Assembly (NCBI GenBank): GCA_022575985.1
Contig: JAKSXM010000263.1
Span: 13,248,001 to 13,312,000 of the forward strand
Reading direction: 5' to 3'
DNA: 64,000 nt
From: Anagrus nilaparvatae
Lineage: Eukaryota; Arthropoda; Insecta; Hymenoptera; Mymaridae
Under the pieces are notes generated by a model. That model was not told the origin of the DNA. It saw only the letters and a list, made by a program, of their open reading frames with translations, and ran no database searches. A program made the translations under genes and the position numbers. Below are positions 1 through 10,835 of the stretch, piece by piece (position 1 is the first letter of the stretch; each line of letters starts with the position of its first letter).

Positions 1-305
1 TAAATTTAGGATGGAAAATTATAATTGTTATAAATGGGATATCTACCACTCTCCTATCTAATATTAGAATACGGATTTTGAGCTTTGGTCAAGAAATATC
101 AAGAATAATTTGAATTAGAAAAAGAAAGGATTAGTAATTAATTACAACTTTAGAAATTTAGGACATGTTTTTTTTTTTAATTATGAATGGGAGCCTACAA
201 CTGAGTTTTGCACTCTTGCTTATCCGGATTAAGCAATTAAGAGGGAAGTAAGGATTCAGGCTCATCAAAAACAAAAAGACAAGTTAGATGGAGGCAGCTG
301 AGGTA
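1..305. other. AT-rich stretch beside BEL/Pao relic
   Basis: No convincing gene. On the minus strand this lies just downstream of the zinc-knuckle relic and would correspond to the gag-protease linker, but stops interrupt every frame. Confidence 0.4.
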
Positions 306-693
306 CCTAAGCTGATTCAAAACTTTGCCTAGAGTTGGTACTTGAATTCTCATTAGTATCTTGAGGAGAATTTAAATTGATACTATCAGAGGTTTGATTG
401 GCAATATTAGAATCTTCAGGTTTCTTAGTGAATTTAAAGACATAATTATCATCATGTAAAGAGGTATGATGCTTTTTATTGCATTTACTGCAAAGCTGTT
501 TGGATTCACACTTAGAAAAAAGATGGTTGCCAAGACAATTGCAACATCTTGGTAAAGATTTAATGAATTCATACCGCTTTGCTGGGGATAATTTTGCTTA
601 ATCATCACAATTGTGTAGTTTGTGATTTCCCTTGCACATAAGACATTCTAATTTATTGTTGTTATTATTTTTGGAAAGTTGAGTGTGAAAAAC
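306..693 (-). pseudogene. BEL/Pao retrotransposon gag zinc-knuckle relic
   Basis: Minus-strand translation shows the nucleic-acid-binding end of a BEL/Pao Gag. A first knuckle reads C-LM-C-KGN-H-KLHN-C, followed by a stop (near 600). In the same frame comes a second cysteine cluster (CCNCLGNHLFSKC then CSKCNKKHHTSLH). This double arrangement, with the HHTSLH ending, is typical of BEL/Pao Gag just before the DUF1758 protease. The frame stays open for about 95 codons after the internal stop and ends near 308. In a working element the knuckles would package the RNA. Only this segment survives; no protease, RT or LTR is joined to it. It is a different copy from the BEL element at the right edge. 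Confidence 0.75.
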
Positions 694-1384
694 TTGAATT
701 TGGGATGAGTAGAAATATTATTATTTTTAGATTTATTATGATTTGAACTATTAATAATAATATTTCTACTCAACCCCAAATTGTCCTCACAAATATTATA
801 TTACAAATATTAAGTTAATTTTCAAAATTCTTAGATTTATATAAATACTGAGAAAGAATTTGAGACCAATGACGGCACTCTTGGATCTAGATGGACCAAG
901 AACTCTAAGAATGGAAGTTGATGTTGGATTAAAGATGAGTTGAAGTGATAGCTGCTAATCAACGAGAGACAGTTCAATCTGACGAGAACAGGCAGGCCAA
1001 GAACAGCAACATCCAATTGAGAGAGTACCTTAGGAACATCAAGAATTATTAGCAAAATTTTAAATATGAAAAAATTATATATTTTATTATTTTTTTTATA
1101 AGTTTTTTTAAAAAATAATTTGTACTAATTAAAAATTCACAGATGACATAAAAGACAGAACTAATAATAATTATAATTTTTAAAGAGTTAGTGATTTTAA
1201 TTGAAAGATTTCAATTTTTTATTTTAAGAATAAATTTGAATTTAAAGTAATAATTTTAAATGAATTTTATTTAATTAATTTTATTTGATCTTTAATTTTT
1301 TAATTATAAATAAATTTAAATTTTTAATTTAATGAAAGAGAGATAAATACATACAATAATTAGGCCAATTTGTAAGCAAATGGT
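694..1384. other. AT-rich stretch, no clear gene
   Basis: Mostly long A/T runs. A better-balanced patch at 837-1055 is open for 72 codons on the minus strand. One minus frame weakly recalls a BEL protease region, but it lies on the wrong side of the gag relic and has stops. Nothing else seen. Confidence 0.3.
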
Positions 1385-1995
1385 ATGATGATTTTCTTGA
1401 TGTTGGTTGGCTTTCACTTTTCGGCGTCTTGATTCGGCTGGACCGTGATTTGGTACATTTTTAGGAAGGAAAATTGCGGAAGTCAGGTTGTAAAATAATT
1501 CTACACTCGCGCTTTAAAAGTTAACTGAGTACTTTTATTTAGTTCAAAATATGCGTACCAAGAAAGTCTTTACAATTTCACTAAAGGGTGGAATTTAGTG
1601 AAAATGCGCGACGATATTGTTGACCCGAAGTATGACAAAGTGACGGTGAGTACGCGGTATTACTCAGTCTCTGACACGATAGTCGTTCGTAGACTCCCTC
1701 GAAGTGACCTTTCCTCGGTTTATATATTCGCGTGCTTGGGCGGTGCTAAAAAGGGGTATATACGGATAAAGCTCAACTTTCCCCTCGTTTAATATTCTGA
1801 TAGGTTAATGTTAGGGTGTTTCCATGATGGCCGACTAAAATAAAACGTTCTTTGGTTATTCTTACTTTGGGGGCTATATATTGATTGTAAGGCTTCGCGT
1901 CCATAGTTCTTTTATTCGACCAATGTCTTTTAATCCACGTATTGATTTTTAGGGGAATGTTTATTGTTACTATTTCTAGGGTAAATTATTATGTG
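1385..1995 (-). repeat. LTR-like promoter patch
   Basis: This block has clearly higher GC than its flanks. On the minus strand it holds a TATA box (TATATAAACCGAGG, near 1714-1727) and about 180 bp downstream an AATAAAA poly(A) signal (near 1533-1539). That spacing is usual for the U3-R part of an insect LTR. A short ORF on the plus strand (1598-1792) has no recognisable product. Possible solo LTR; the ends were not defined. Confidence 0.3.
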
Positions 1996-2169
1996 TCTGG
2001 CGTTTTATAAGTATGATTGGAAAAGTAAAGATTTTCTATATTAGGGTGGCCAACAATTCTAAATACAGATCAAAACAACATAAATTGTGTATTTCAATTC
2101 ATAATTTTAATTTGGAGTCTGTGATCAAATGTCTAATATTGAGGGTTTTAAGGCGTATCTCTCATTTCT

Positions 2170-2430
2170 TAAATTTTTTTTTTGAAAATTTTTTTATTCT
2201 TTTTTATTGTTTATAAACCTCTTAAAAATACACACACAAAATTTTGGGCAAAAAAAAAATATGGTTTTTGAGATATTAAGATATTAATAATTTTATATCA
2301 ATATTTTTTTATATATTTTTTTTTTAATTTAATTTTTATTACATTATCTTATATTAATAATAATAAAAATATGAAAATATATAAATAAATAAATAAAAAA
2401 ATTAAAAAAAAAATAAAAAAACGCTATCAA
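2170..2430. repeat. A/T low-complexity tract
   Basis: Long runs of T, then A, and ATAAATA motifs. No coding signal. Confidence 0.8.
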
Positions 2431-2578
2431 GCACGATTCTATACGTACTCGTCTATCGAAAAATCAAGAAAACCAGCTAAAAAAGAGGCTCGTATGGGCA
2501 AAAAGCAGGCCTTGCAAAAACAGGAACAAGCTTATTTGGATTTCCAAGGACTTATATATGGTCCAAGGACTGATGGCT
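2430..2578 (+). pseudogene. short basic coding-like fragment, unidentified
   Basis: A plus-strand frame reads without stops through a basic, gene-like peptide (RYQARFYTYSSIEKSRK, then KKEARMGKKQALQKQEQ, ending in LIYGPRTDG and a stop at 2578-2580). Codon-like composition contrasts with the surrounding A/T runs. Lysine/arginine-rich helices ending in a Y-G-P/G-D motif occur near the C-terminus of some insect transposases, but I cannot name the family. Confidence 0.3.
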
Positions 2579-2599
2579 AGTTATTTGCAAGTATTATAG

Positions 2600-3235
2600 A
2601 CCTTAAAAATTGAAATATGTTAATTAAAACTAAAAAAAAAACTTTAAACGCGTTTTTCTCAAAATGACTTTTTAAAAACGGTTCCCACGATATCTCTAAA
2701 ACTAATTGAGCAATTGATACAAAGCTTGGTGCATTTTCTTTATTAAAGTTATAGCTAGAGTTGGTACCTCGGACTAAGCTTAATATGCACCAGAAATCAT
2801 TTTATGGTCGATTTTCGGGCCATTTTCGGCCCAAAAATCGTATTTTTTTTTTAAATGCCCACCAAATGGTCAATTTTAAAAATTTTTTCCTCATTTTGGT
2901 ACCAACTCCAGAGAATACTCTACAGAACATAATACTATTCTGTTTTTTAGTTTCAGCTGTCCTAAAGGGGCGAAACCGTTTTTTTCAGACTATACTTTGA
3001 CGCCCTCTATAATATGAACAAAACGACAAATATAATTTATTTTTCATTTTTCTTAATGTTTAATAATAGTTTAATAATATAAACAGAAAAGTTGTTAACT
3101 TTGATAATAAAATGATTGAAATAAAATGATTTGAAAATTTTTTAAAAATCGATAAAAAAATGAGAGATACCCCTTAATTAAATAAATTATAAAAATACAT
3201 ATTGTTTAAAATATATTTATTGAAATATATCTCTC
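2600..3235. repeat. dispersed non-coding repeat
   Basis: Begins with a phrase (AACTTTAAACGCGTTT near 2640) that recurs inside the TTAA element at 17.2 kb, which suggests related repeat material. The 79-codon ORF at 2761-3000 is interrupted in flanking frames and has no domain. No gene supported. Confidence 0.4.
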
Positions 3236-3239
3236 ATCA

Positions 3240-3330
3240 ATATGCTGCATGGTGGGTGCGGCGGCGAACTGACTAGAGCGCCGGTTAGCTGAGGTAGCGC
3301 TGCGTATCACACAGTACACACATACATTCG
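3240..3330. other. GC-rich islet
   Basis: A short island of balanced base composition (GCGGCGGCGAACTG, GCGCCGGTTAGC, GTAGCGCTGCG) in AT-rich flanks. No hairpin large enough to name and no ORF. Probably the remnant of an inserted element. Confidence 0.3.
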
Positions 3331-3369
3331 TATATTTATACACACAAACTATCCAATTTACAACATTAT

Positions 3370-3860
3370 TTCCTCCATCTTGGAAAAACGGAAAATATTT
3401 TAGGTAGAAAAATAAATAATTTCCACCGAAAATTCATTTTTCTTGCCCTAAAAAACCCCCTTGAAAAGCTAAAAGTTCATTTTTTCAAGTTTTTCGTTCC
3501 GCCATCTTGGAAAAACGGAAAATATTTGGTGTTGAAAAATAAATATTTTCCATCGAAAATTCATTTTTTTGCCCTAAAAAACCCCCTTGTAATATTAAAA
3601 ATTTATTTAAAAAATAATTGAAATAATAACAACCTTTACGAGCAAGTTCTCCTTATCATCGAGCTCTCCTTATCATCGAGCGATACAAGAAATTTTGAAT
3701 ATTAATTAATATTCATTATTAGTTATTTATTTTAAAAAATTTTTCGGTCTGCCATTTTGGAAAATCAGAAAATATTTTGAGTCGAAAAACAAATATTTTC
3801 TTCCAAAAATTCGTTTTTCTTGCCTTAAAAAACCCCCCTGTAAAGCTAAAACTTAATTTT
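3370..3860 (-). repeat. 127-128-bp tandem repeat, minus orientation
   Basis: Repeat units carry CCATCTTGGAAAAACGGAAAA, then a Lys/Phe-like A/T block, then AAAAAACCCCCTTG. The CCATCTTGG boxes at 3375 and 3502 are 127 bp apart; a third copy follows at 3752 after an interruption. The units are the reverse complement of the family at 21.6-21.9 kb and 60.3-60.75 kb. Confidence 0.7.
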
Positions 3861-4595
3861 TTGTTTAATTATCAACTTGATCCTGAAGAGTTCTTCACGT
3901 TCACTTGAAGAACCGACATTCGCGCACTCTTCAAGAGCACTTTAACTTCGAAAAGGTGCTTATTGGGTATTTGTAATAAAAGTGTTAGTATTTACATTAT
4001 TATTAATAAGGAAAATAGATATTATAATGCTAAAATTAAAAAAGAATTCATGAAATAAATTAAGTCTTTTGGTAGATTATAGGTGAAATATCGAAATTTT
4101 TTTTTTTGAAAAATTTATAAGAAAAACATAAAAAGACCATATAAAAGTTACGTACAGACGAAATTTTGAAAAGTAGTTTAAATAAAGTTCTCCTGAGAGT
4201 GAAAAATAGAAGTTTTTCCTCTACCCTCAGATATCTCAATTTTTATACCGTCAAAAAAGCCAAAAATGACCTTTTTCGAAGCTTTGAGCCTCAAAATGAG
4301 TTCAAAAATTAAAAAAAATTTTTTGTTGTATTTTATTAAAACGAAAATTTTTCACCAACCATGCCCCAATCGGATGAATTGGCCCAGAGATATTAATTTT
4401 TTAGTGAAAAACACATTTCAACCCCCTGGTGAAGACAGGGTGGTGCCGACTCTTGGAATCTTATTTTTTATCATAAATCAACCAATTGAGCCAAAAAAAT
4501 GCGAAAAATATGCTGAGGCCTGAAACCATACCTTATTCCGCATTAGTATTTTTAAATTTATGAGTAAAAATAATTTTGCAGCTGAAAAATCTATA
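3861..4595. other. AT-rich repeat remnants
   Basis: Contains a hairpin (GTTCTTC...GAAGAAC near 3888-3912) and phrases common to dispersed insect repeats. The 85-codon ORF at 4266-4523 has no recognisable domain. No gene supported. Confidence 0.35.
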
Positions 4596-5118
4596 TCTTA
4601 ATACTATATATATTTAAAAATTTATTTGTCTGTCTGTTTGTCTGTTTGTACCCTAATGACTCAAGAACAGCCGAACCAATTGGCATGAAACTGGTGTCAA
4701 AATAAAGAAAAAAAGTCTGCGGGGGACATAAGCTATAGATTTTCTGCTCAATTATCGTAGTTTTTGAGATATTTAATTTTTAGTGTTTTTGAACTTGATA
4801 AAATTGCACATCAGTAAGTTTAATATATTTTATTAACTTAATTATTTAATCATCTTATTAACCCTCGTAGGTTAAATAACAAGGGATTTTTTTTAAATAA
4901 AAAAGGGTTCCAAAATACCAGAATTAATCTAGAATCCCCAAAAATTATTCTAAAAAAAAAATGAAAACGGATGGGGTCAAAAATTAATTTTAATCGATTT
5001 TAATTTTTATTTCAAATTTTCGCGCGGTAACTTCCAAGATTTTTTTGGTCCATCTAAATTCACCCACAGAAGTAAATAAGACACAAGGGAGCGGAGCCCC
5101 CCCTTCAGCTTTTGCTAG
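4596..5118 (+). mobile_element. non-autonomous Helitron
   Basis: Starts TCTTAATACTATATATATTT, passes into (GTCT)n-like sequence, and ends with a GC hairpin (GGGAGCGGAGCCCCC) about 12 bp before CTAG, followed by T. A TC start, a subterminal 3' hairpin, a CTAG end and insertion before T are the defining marks of Helitrons, which move by rolling-circle replication. The start and internal phrases match a second copy at 56.6-57.3 kb. No Rep/helicase gene is present, so it would depend on a partner. Confidence 0.8.
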
Positions 5119-5347
5119 TATATATATACAAATATTACATCGTTTTAATATTATTTTTGTCTAGTATAAACACTTTTCAAGATAATGTTTCAGTGGGAAT
5201 TAGAATAAAAATTAAAATCATTAATTAAAATCATAGAGAAAAAAATTGAGTTAAATAAATCAGAATACAGAGATTTTTAAATTAATAGTTATACAGTATT
5301 AACATTAAAAATAATCCCCAATAGCATTATGGCATAAATATGCTTAC
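5119..5347. other. AT-rich spacer
   Basis: No gene or repeat recognised. Confidence 0.4.
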
Positions 5348-5447
5348 AATATTACATCAAATTTTTTAATAGAATTATTATTATAAATAATAATAATAAA
5401 CGATCAAAAGGAACAATTTAGTTTAAAGTTTTTTTATTTCATCAACG

Positions 5448-5475
5448 TTTCAGGGGTTTGTACCCCCTTCTTCAG
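5448..5475 (-). ncRNA. hammerhead-like core, left arm
   Basis: Mirror copy of the motif at 6081-6108. On the minus strand it reads CTGAAGA, a 5-bp stem-loop, then GAAA. Same caveats. Confidence 0.4.
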
Positions 5476-6080
5476 GATCTACAAAAATTTAACAATATTA
5501 CAAAAATACATACATTTTTATATATAAAATTTTTTAACTTACATAAAAATAATAATAATTTATTTAAATAAAAATATTTTATTTAAATAAAATATTTTAA
5601 AAAGATGTGGAAATTTGAGCGTAACCAAACTGTAAAAACGTTTATTTATGTTTAATAAAATTTAAATTATTTTTAAGCACATATTAAAAGATATAAAAAC
5701 TCACTGCACATAATATATTTTAGTCATATTTAGGCGTATACCCATGTCAAATTATTAGTTTATTTTGAAAAATTAGTATTTTACTAATAAGTTATAAATA
5801 AATTTTTAAAAAATTTGATAAAGATTTTTGTTGTTTTCTTGATACACTGAACCTGATGTACAAGTTGATTGTAAGGTGGGGATAGAGAGAAAAAGTATTA
5901 TGAAATGTAAAGATAAGATAATTTAAATAAAATAAAGATAAAAATATAATAAAAATAAGATTATTTAAATAAAATAAAATATTTTTATTTAAATAAATTA
6001 TTATTATTTTTATGTAAGTTAAAAAATTTTATATATAAAAATGTATGTGTTTTTGTAATATTGTTAAATTTTTGTAGATC

Positions 6081-6108
6081 CTGAAGAAGGGGGTACAAAC
6101 CCCTGAAA
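6081..6108 (+). ncRNA. hammerhead-like core, right arm
   Basis: CTGAAGA (fits the CUGANGA core) at 6081-6087, stem AGGGG/CCCCT at 6088-6092 and 6100-6104, then GAAA at 6105-6108. Stem III could form between the element's own arms; the cleavage-side geometry is not proven. Confidence 0.4.
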
Positions 6109-6257
6109 CGTTGATGAAATAAAAAAACTTTAAACTAAATTGTTCCTTTTGATCATTTATTATTATTATTTATAATAATAATTCTATTAAAAAATCTTAT
6201 TTATTTGGAACATAACAAATATTCATATTTGTTTTATTTATAAAAATATTACATCAA

Positions 6258-6544
6258 TTTATGTTGATGCAAATTTGCATCAAAGTGCGTCCTCATATGA
6301 CGTAAATTTGACATCAAGTAGGTTAGATGTTTTCAAATTGCATACAATTTTACAAAAACGTAAGATTTCATTAGGAAATAAAATTTTTAATGAAATATTG
6401 TATTCATATTGTTGTCATGTTTTTTTAATGCAATTTTAATTTTTAGTAAAAATGACATATTTTTTGTGTTTTGTAAATAATAATTTAAAAAAAGGACCTA
6501 AAAAATATATGAATTTACAATAAAATTTTACAATAAAATTTTCG
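6258..6544. other. AT-rich spacer with ACATCAA repeats
   Basis: Short recurring words (ACATCAA, TTTGCATCAA) but no gene. Leads into a LINE tail. Confidence 0.3.
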
Positions 6545-6674
6545 CGTTCGCCGGTGGTCTCCCAGTTGTTTACTTTGTACAACTGGGCGGTCATGGGAAT
6601 TTGCAGGCCTTTAAGGCCCGCAAACACTCCATGGACGATGTAAGATTCATATATTTCCCTTGAAAAAAAAAAAA
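6545..6674 (+). mobile_element. 5'-truncated R1-like LINE 3' tail
   Basis: About 115 bp match the reverse complement of the 3' UTR end of the LINE at 30.5 kb, followed by a poly(A) run (6662-6674). Shared features are the hairpin around CCCAGTTGT...ACAACTGGG, the GCAGGCCTTTAAGGCCCGC hairpin, the CACTCCATGG block and the ATATTTCCCTT end. This is a severely 5'-truncated retrotransposition product of the same or a close family. It has no coding capacity. Confidence 0.8.
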
Positions 6675-7155
6675 TTGAATACTGAAAAGTTATTCAATTA
6701 TTTATTTCATTTCAATAGGTTTTAAAATAGATCAATTAATTAATTTAAATAATGATAATAATTTATTTTCATTCGATGATGATAAATTATTGCCTGAAAA
6801 CTGCTGCCACCTACATAATTTATTTAAATATTTGAATATTAAAAGTGGCAACGTTCCTTAGGTATTTTCGTTCCGTGTTCTAAAGCGTCATGACCGGGGC
6901 CTATCATGATACCTGTATATGGTTTTACCGCGCGGTTTCTCTCTCTCTCTCTTACTTTCTATATCTTTAGCGCCTATATTCTTGTGTATACATTGCGTGC
7001 ATATGTGTGGTTTTTATATTGTGGGTACTATATAGGTGCTATGCATTTGATATGTTAATAACCTATGGTATGTTAATTACATAACCTGTAAATTACACGA
7101 TACTTATATATTAAATAGTAATATCGTTTAATATTTAAATAATTTATATAATTAA
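6675..7155. other. AT-rich spacer with TC microsatellite
   Basis: Holds a (TC)n run near 6940-6957 and a short GC-richer patch (6880-6940). No gene seen. Confidence 0.4.
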
Positions 7156-8694
7156 TAATACACTGAGAAAAAAATTTTCTTGGCCTAAGAACATCTATGC
7201 ATTGAATTTTAATTTTTTGAATCTTGAGTATATAATTTTAAAACAAGAAAACCATTGTTAATTGAAAGAAATATTTTTTTCGTTTAAGTAAATATATTCA
7301 TTGAATTTTGATTTCATTCAAACAAACACATGTTTCTTGGAAGAACCGAATTTTTTTTTGCCGCTAGAAACTGGATAGATTATTACAAAAACTTTCAGTG
7401 TTTTGAATCAAAAAAATATATTCAAAAAAATATTTTCTAAATTCAAGGAAGCGTTTTTTTGGATCATGAAATTTAATTTTTGATCCAAAGCAAGTATTTT
7501 TCAAAAAAATATAATCTCATGTCAAAATTATAAAACTTTATTTTAAAAAACTGCTTTATTTCGTTCAAATAATTATATTTTATTCGTTCAAAAAAATGTA
7601 CTTTTTTTTCAAGAAACAATTTTTTTAATAAGATATATTTTTTTTGCTGAATTAATTATAATCTCCATTCATTTATATAAAAATTATTCTGCAAAAAGTA
7701 ATTTGTAGATATCCTTATAAGCGAAACTTAATTGAATGCAAAAAAATTGATCGACTAATGAAAAAATAGAAGTTTTTGCGGAAAAGATTAATATTTTAGA
7801 TAAATTAGAGCAAACAACATTTTTCAATTTTTAAAAAAATATTTTTTTTCTTCCTATATACCTCAGCTTGGAAAAAAAATAATTATTTTTATGACATTAA
7901 AATAAAAAAAATAATAGCAGAATTCACTCATATGTTTATTACCACCTGCTAATTCCATCTGGCTTTGAATAAAATTTTTTTTTTATTTCTTTTTAAAAAC
8001 TTGATGCATTATTTTATGTTTTTGAATCTGCTTTATGGATAATTTTTTCGTTACATATATTATAAATATTTAGTCTTTGAAAATTAACTTCTATTTAGTA
8101 AGATGCTGCCGTGGTCCATTGGTTACGATTCGTAGTTCTGGAGTCAAACAAATCGAGTTCAATTCCCGGGTATGACAATAATATGACAAAATTAAAAAAA
8201 AAAATAAAAAAAATAAAAAAAAAAAATAATTAAAGGAAAAAATAATTTTAAAAAATATATATATAAATCTATAATAATAATTAATAAAAATAAGATTAAT
8301 AATAAAAAAATTAAAAAATTAATAAAAAATTATTAAAAAAAAAAACAAGGAAAAAATAATTTTTTGCATTTTGCAAAAAAAAAAAATTTTTTACTGACAA
8401 TTTCAACCGAAAAAATTATTTCATAGATTTAAAAATTTATTTATTTCACATAACTAATTATTTGATTGTACCAAAAACTCTTGATGTTGTCGCTAAGCGA
8501 CTGTTTATTGTTTCTAAAAAATATTTCTTTCTCCTAAAATATTGTTTTTTTAAATATAGAACATATGTCTTTAACTCGAAGCGTAAGATTTCATTGAGTC
8601 AAAAAGACGTATCTTAGGCAGTATTGAAAAGAATAATTTTCTTGAAACAAAGCAAATTTTTTTGAATGTAGTAATTTTTTTTCTCAGTGTAATA
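7156..8694. mobile_element. 1.5-kb element with CACTGAG inverted ends
   Basis: Ends read CACTGAGAAAAAAA (7161) and the reverse complement TTTTTTTCTCAGTG (to 8689), flanked by TAATA at 7156-7160 and 8690-8694, a possible 5-bp target duplication. The interior is A/T-rich with recurring TTTTGAATC and TTCAAAAAAATAT words and no ORF. It is a non-autonomous DNA transposon by structure. The superfamily is uncertain: a CAC start with 5-bp duplication is compatible with Transib-like elements, but AT-rich flanks make the duplication weak evidence. Confidence 0.55.
8105..8230 (+). repeat. tRNA-derived SINE
   Basis: Shows pol III A-box-like TGGTCCATTGGTTACGATT and B-box-like GAGTTCAATTCCCGGG with tRNA spacing, resembling a tRNA-Glu-type head. 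An A-rich tail follows. The acceptor and anticodon stems do not fold properly, so this is not a working tRNA gene. Confidence 0.55.
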
Positions 8695-9170
8695 TATTGA
8701 CAACAAATTCAAAGCAAGGTGTATCCTCATGTGTTTCAAATTTTACATAAACTAGTGATTACGTTAATGCCAATAATATAAGAACAATATAATATCAACA
8801 TTCATTTCATTATTATTGATTCAATATTGACTTAATTATTTGCATGGAATTTGCTGTAAAATTGAGTAAATTATGTTTTTTTGCTGTTGGATTGCAGAGA
8901 AATTATTCTCAACAATTTTGGAGCAATCGATGAACCCGTATTGAAAATCAAGGAATGCTATTAAGGAGTTCGAAGTATTTTATAATGAAAAAAATTTTAT
9001 TTATTCCTTTAAATATGAACAGAATATATAAAATTTTAATAAGAATTTAGCAGAAATTATAACCTATTAAAAAATTTACTTCAAATAGTGCTCTATTTTA
9101 TGGAGATGTAATTTCAATTTAATTTTAAGCAATGATAACATTCCAATATTAGTATTTAATGTAGTAATAT
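8695..9170. other. AT-rich spacer with one minisatellite unit
   Basis: Nothing coding. At 9030-9170 it contains a single unit (AGTGCTCTATTTTATGG...TTAGTATTTAATGTAG) of the 115-125-bp repeat that forms an array at 20.0-21.07 kb. Confidence 0.4.
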
Positions 9171-9189
9171 ATATGTTACACCCCATTTA

Positions 9190-9283
9190 TGAAATTGACC
9201 ATTTCGTGGATTGGTCAAGTAAAATGACCAATTCGTGAACTGGTCAAATTTAAGAGATGTGTTGACCAGTTCGTGAAATGGTA
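9190..9283. repeat. three dyad repeats TTGACCA-TTCGTG-TGGTCAA
   Basis: Three consecutive 22-24-bp imperfect palindromes share the halves TTGACCA and TGGTCAA around a TTCGTG centre. They abut the 3' end of the HINE-like element. The function is unknown; they could be a transposon end or a protein-binding array. Confidence 0.6.
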
Positions 9284-10835
9284 AATACCCTGCCAAGTAA
9301 TTGGCACTATGGTTCCTCATTAGCAATAACAAAATGTTGTCAATATTCTATTTTACCTAATAAAAAATTAAAATATTAGAATAATTGTGCCAAATATTCT
9401 AAATTTAATAAAGAAAGTGTATAAACTTTCCCCTGATACCCAAAAAATTTTCAAAACTCATAATTCCAGGTATTAATACTTTCAGAGAAATAAAATTGGC
9501 ACTACGTCAATAAAAAGATAATATTTTTTTAACTTTTTAATGTAAAAAATTTTGAAAAAAAAAAATTCGAAAAATTACTTATCAGATGGAGAGATCCTTT
9601 AAAAACGATAATTCTAGATATTCGTACTTTTATAGGAAGAAATTAAGTATTACGTCCTAAAATAAAAAAAATTGTTAAATTATTGTTTTTTTCTAATTTT
9701 TTTATGTAAAAAATTTTAAAAGAAAATTTTTTAAAAAAATTAGGTATCAGATTGTTGATATCCAGTTAAAAAGATAATTCTACATATTAGTACTTTCATG
9801 GAAAAAAATGAGGTACTGCGTCCAAAAAGAAAAAAAAGTATGCTATTTTTTTAATTATTTTATGTAAAAAATTAAAAAAAAAAAAAATTTCGAAAAATTA
9901 TGTATCAGATGGAGAAATCCTTTACAAATGATAATTCTAGATATTCGTACTTTCATAGGAAAAAATTAAGTAATACGTCCTAAAATAAAAAAAATTTTGG
10001 CGGTTTTTGTATTTTTTGGCGACAAAAATTTTGAGAAAAAAATTTTGAAAAAATTAAGTATCAGGTCCAAAAAATTACTATAAATGATATTTCTAAAACT
10101 AGTACTTCCACAGAAATAAATTAAGTACTGCGTCCATAAAGAAAAAAAAAAATGGTATTTTTTGTATTTTTTGGTGAAAAAAATTTTGAGAAAAAAATTT
10201 TCAATAAATAAATTATAAGATTCGAGATATCGAGTAAAAACGATACTTCTAGATATCAGTACTTTCATGGAAAAAAATGAGGTACTACGTCCAAAAAGTA
10301 AAAAAATTATGGTATTTTTTTAATTATTTTATGTAAAAAATTAAAAAAAAAAATTTCGAAAAATTATGTATCAGATGGAGAAATCCTTTACAAACAATAA
10401 TTCTAGATATTCGTACTTTCATAGGAAAAAATTAAGCATTACGTCATAAAATAAAAAAAATTTTGGCGTTTTTTGTATTTTTTGGCGACAAAAATTTTGA
10501 CAAAAAAATTAAAAAAAAATTAAGTATTAGGTCCAAAAAATTACAATAAACGATATTTCTAAAACTAGTACTTCCATGGAAATAAATTAGGTACTACGTC
10601 CAAAAAGAAAAAAAAAATTGGTATTTTTTGTATTTTTTTGTGAAAAAAATTTTAGGAAAAAAATTTTCAGAAAATTAAGTATCCGATTTGAGATATCATG
10701 TGAAAACCATACTTTCAAATATAAGTACTTTCATGGAAATAAATGAGGTATTACATCCAAATTAAAAAAAAAAAAAAGTACCTCGAGCTTTTTTAGTGAA
10801 AAAATTTTTGAAAAAAAAATTAGGTCTTAAGGAGT

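Larger units (their letters stand above)
5348..6257. mobile_element. Penelope-like foldback with 13-bp target duplication
   Basis: Two inverted arms (5361 to about 5600, and about 5955 to 6195) enclose an A/T-rich loop. Both arms contain a CCTGAAGAAGGGGGTAC... hairpin motif like a hammerhead ribozyme core. A perfect 13-bp direct repeat (AATATTACATCAA) lies at 5348-5360 and 6245-6257, so the inserted unit is 5361-6244, including a 49-bp tail outside the right arm. Inverted terminal modules, hammerhead motifs and variable, fairly long target duplications are known features of Penelope-like elements. No RT or GIY-YIG endonuclease is present, so this is a non-autonomous derivative at best. Confidence 0.55.

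Noticed and set aside
837..1055. Possible BEL protease fragment
   Set aside because: Similarity is weak, has stops, and lies upstream rather than downstream of the gag relic on that strand.
3880..3925. CTGAAGA followed by a 7-bp hairpin, as in a hammerhead
   Set aside because: The required GAAA after the stem is absent (reads CGAC), and there are no flanking arms.
4266..4523. 85-codon plus-strand ORF
   Set aside because: No recognisable domain and embedded in repeat-like non-coding text.
8105..8175. tRNA gene candidate (Glu-like)
   Set aside because: A- and B-box-like elements are present, but stems do not pair and an A-rich tail follows; a SINE explains it better.
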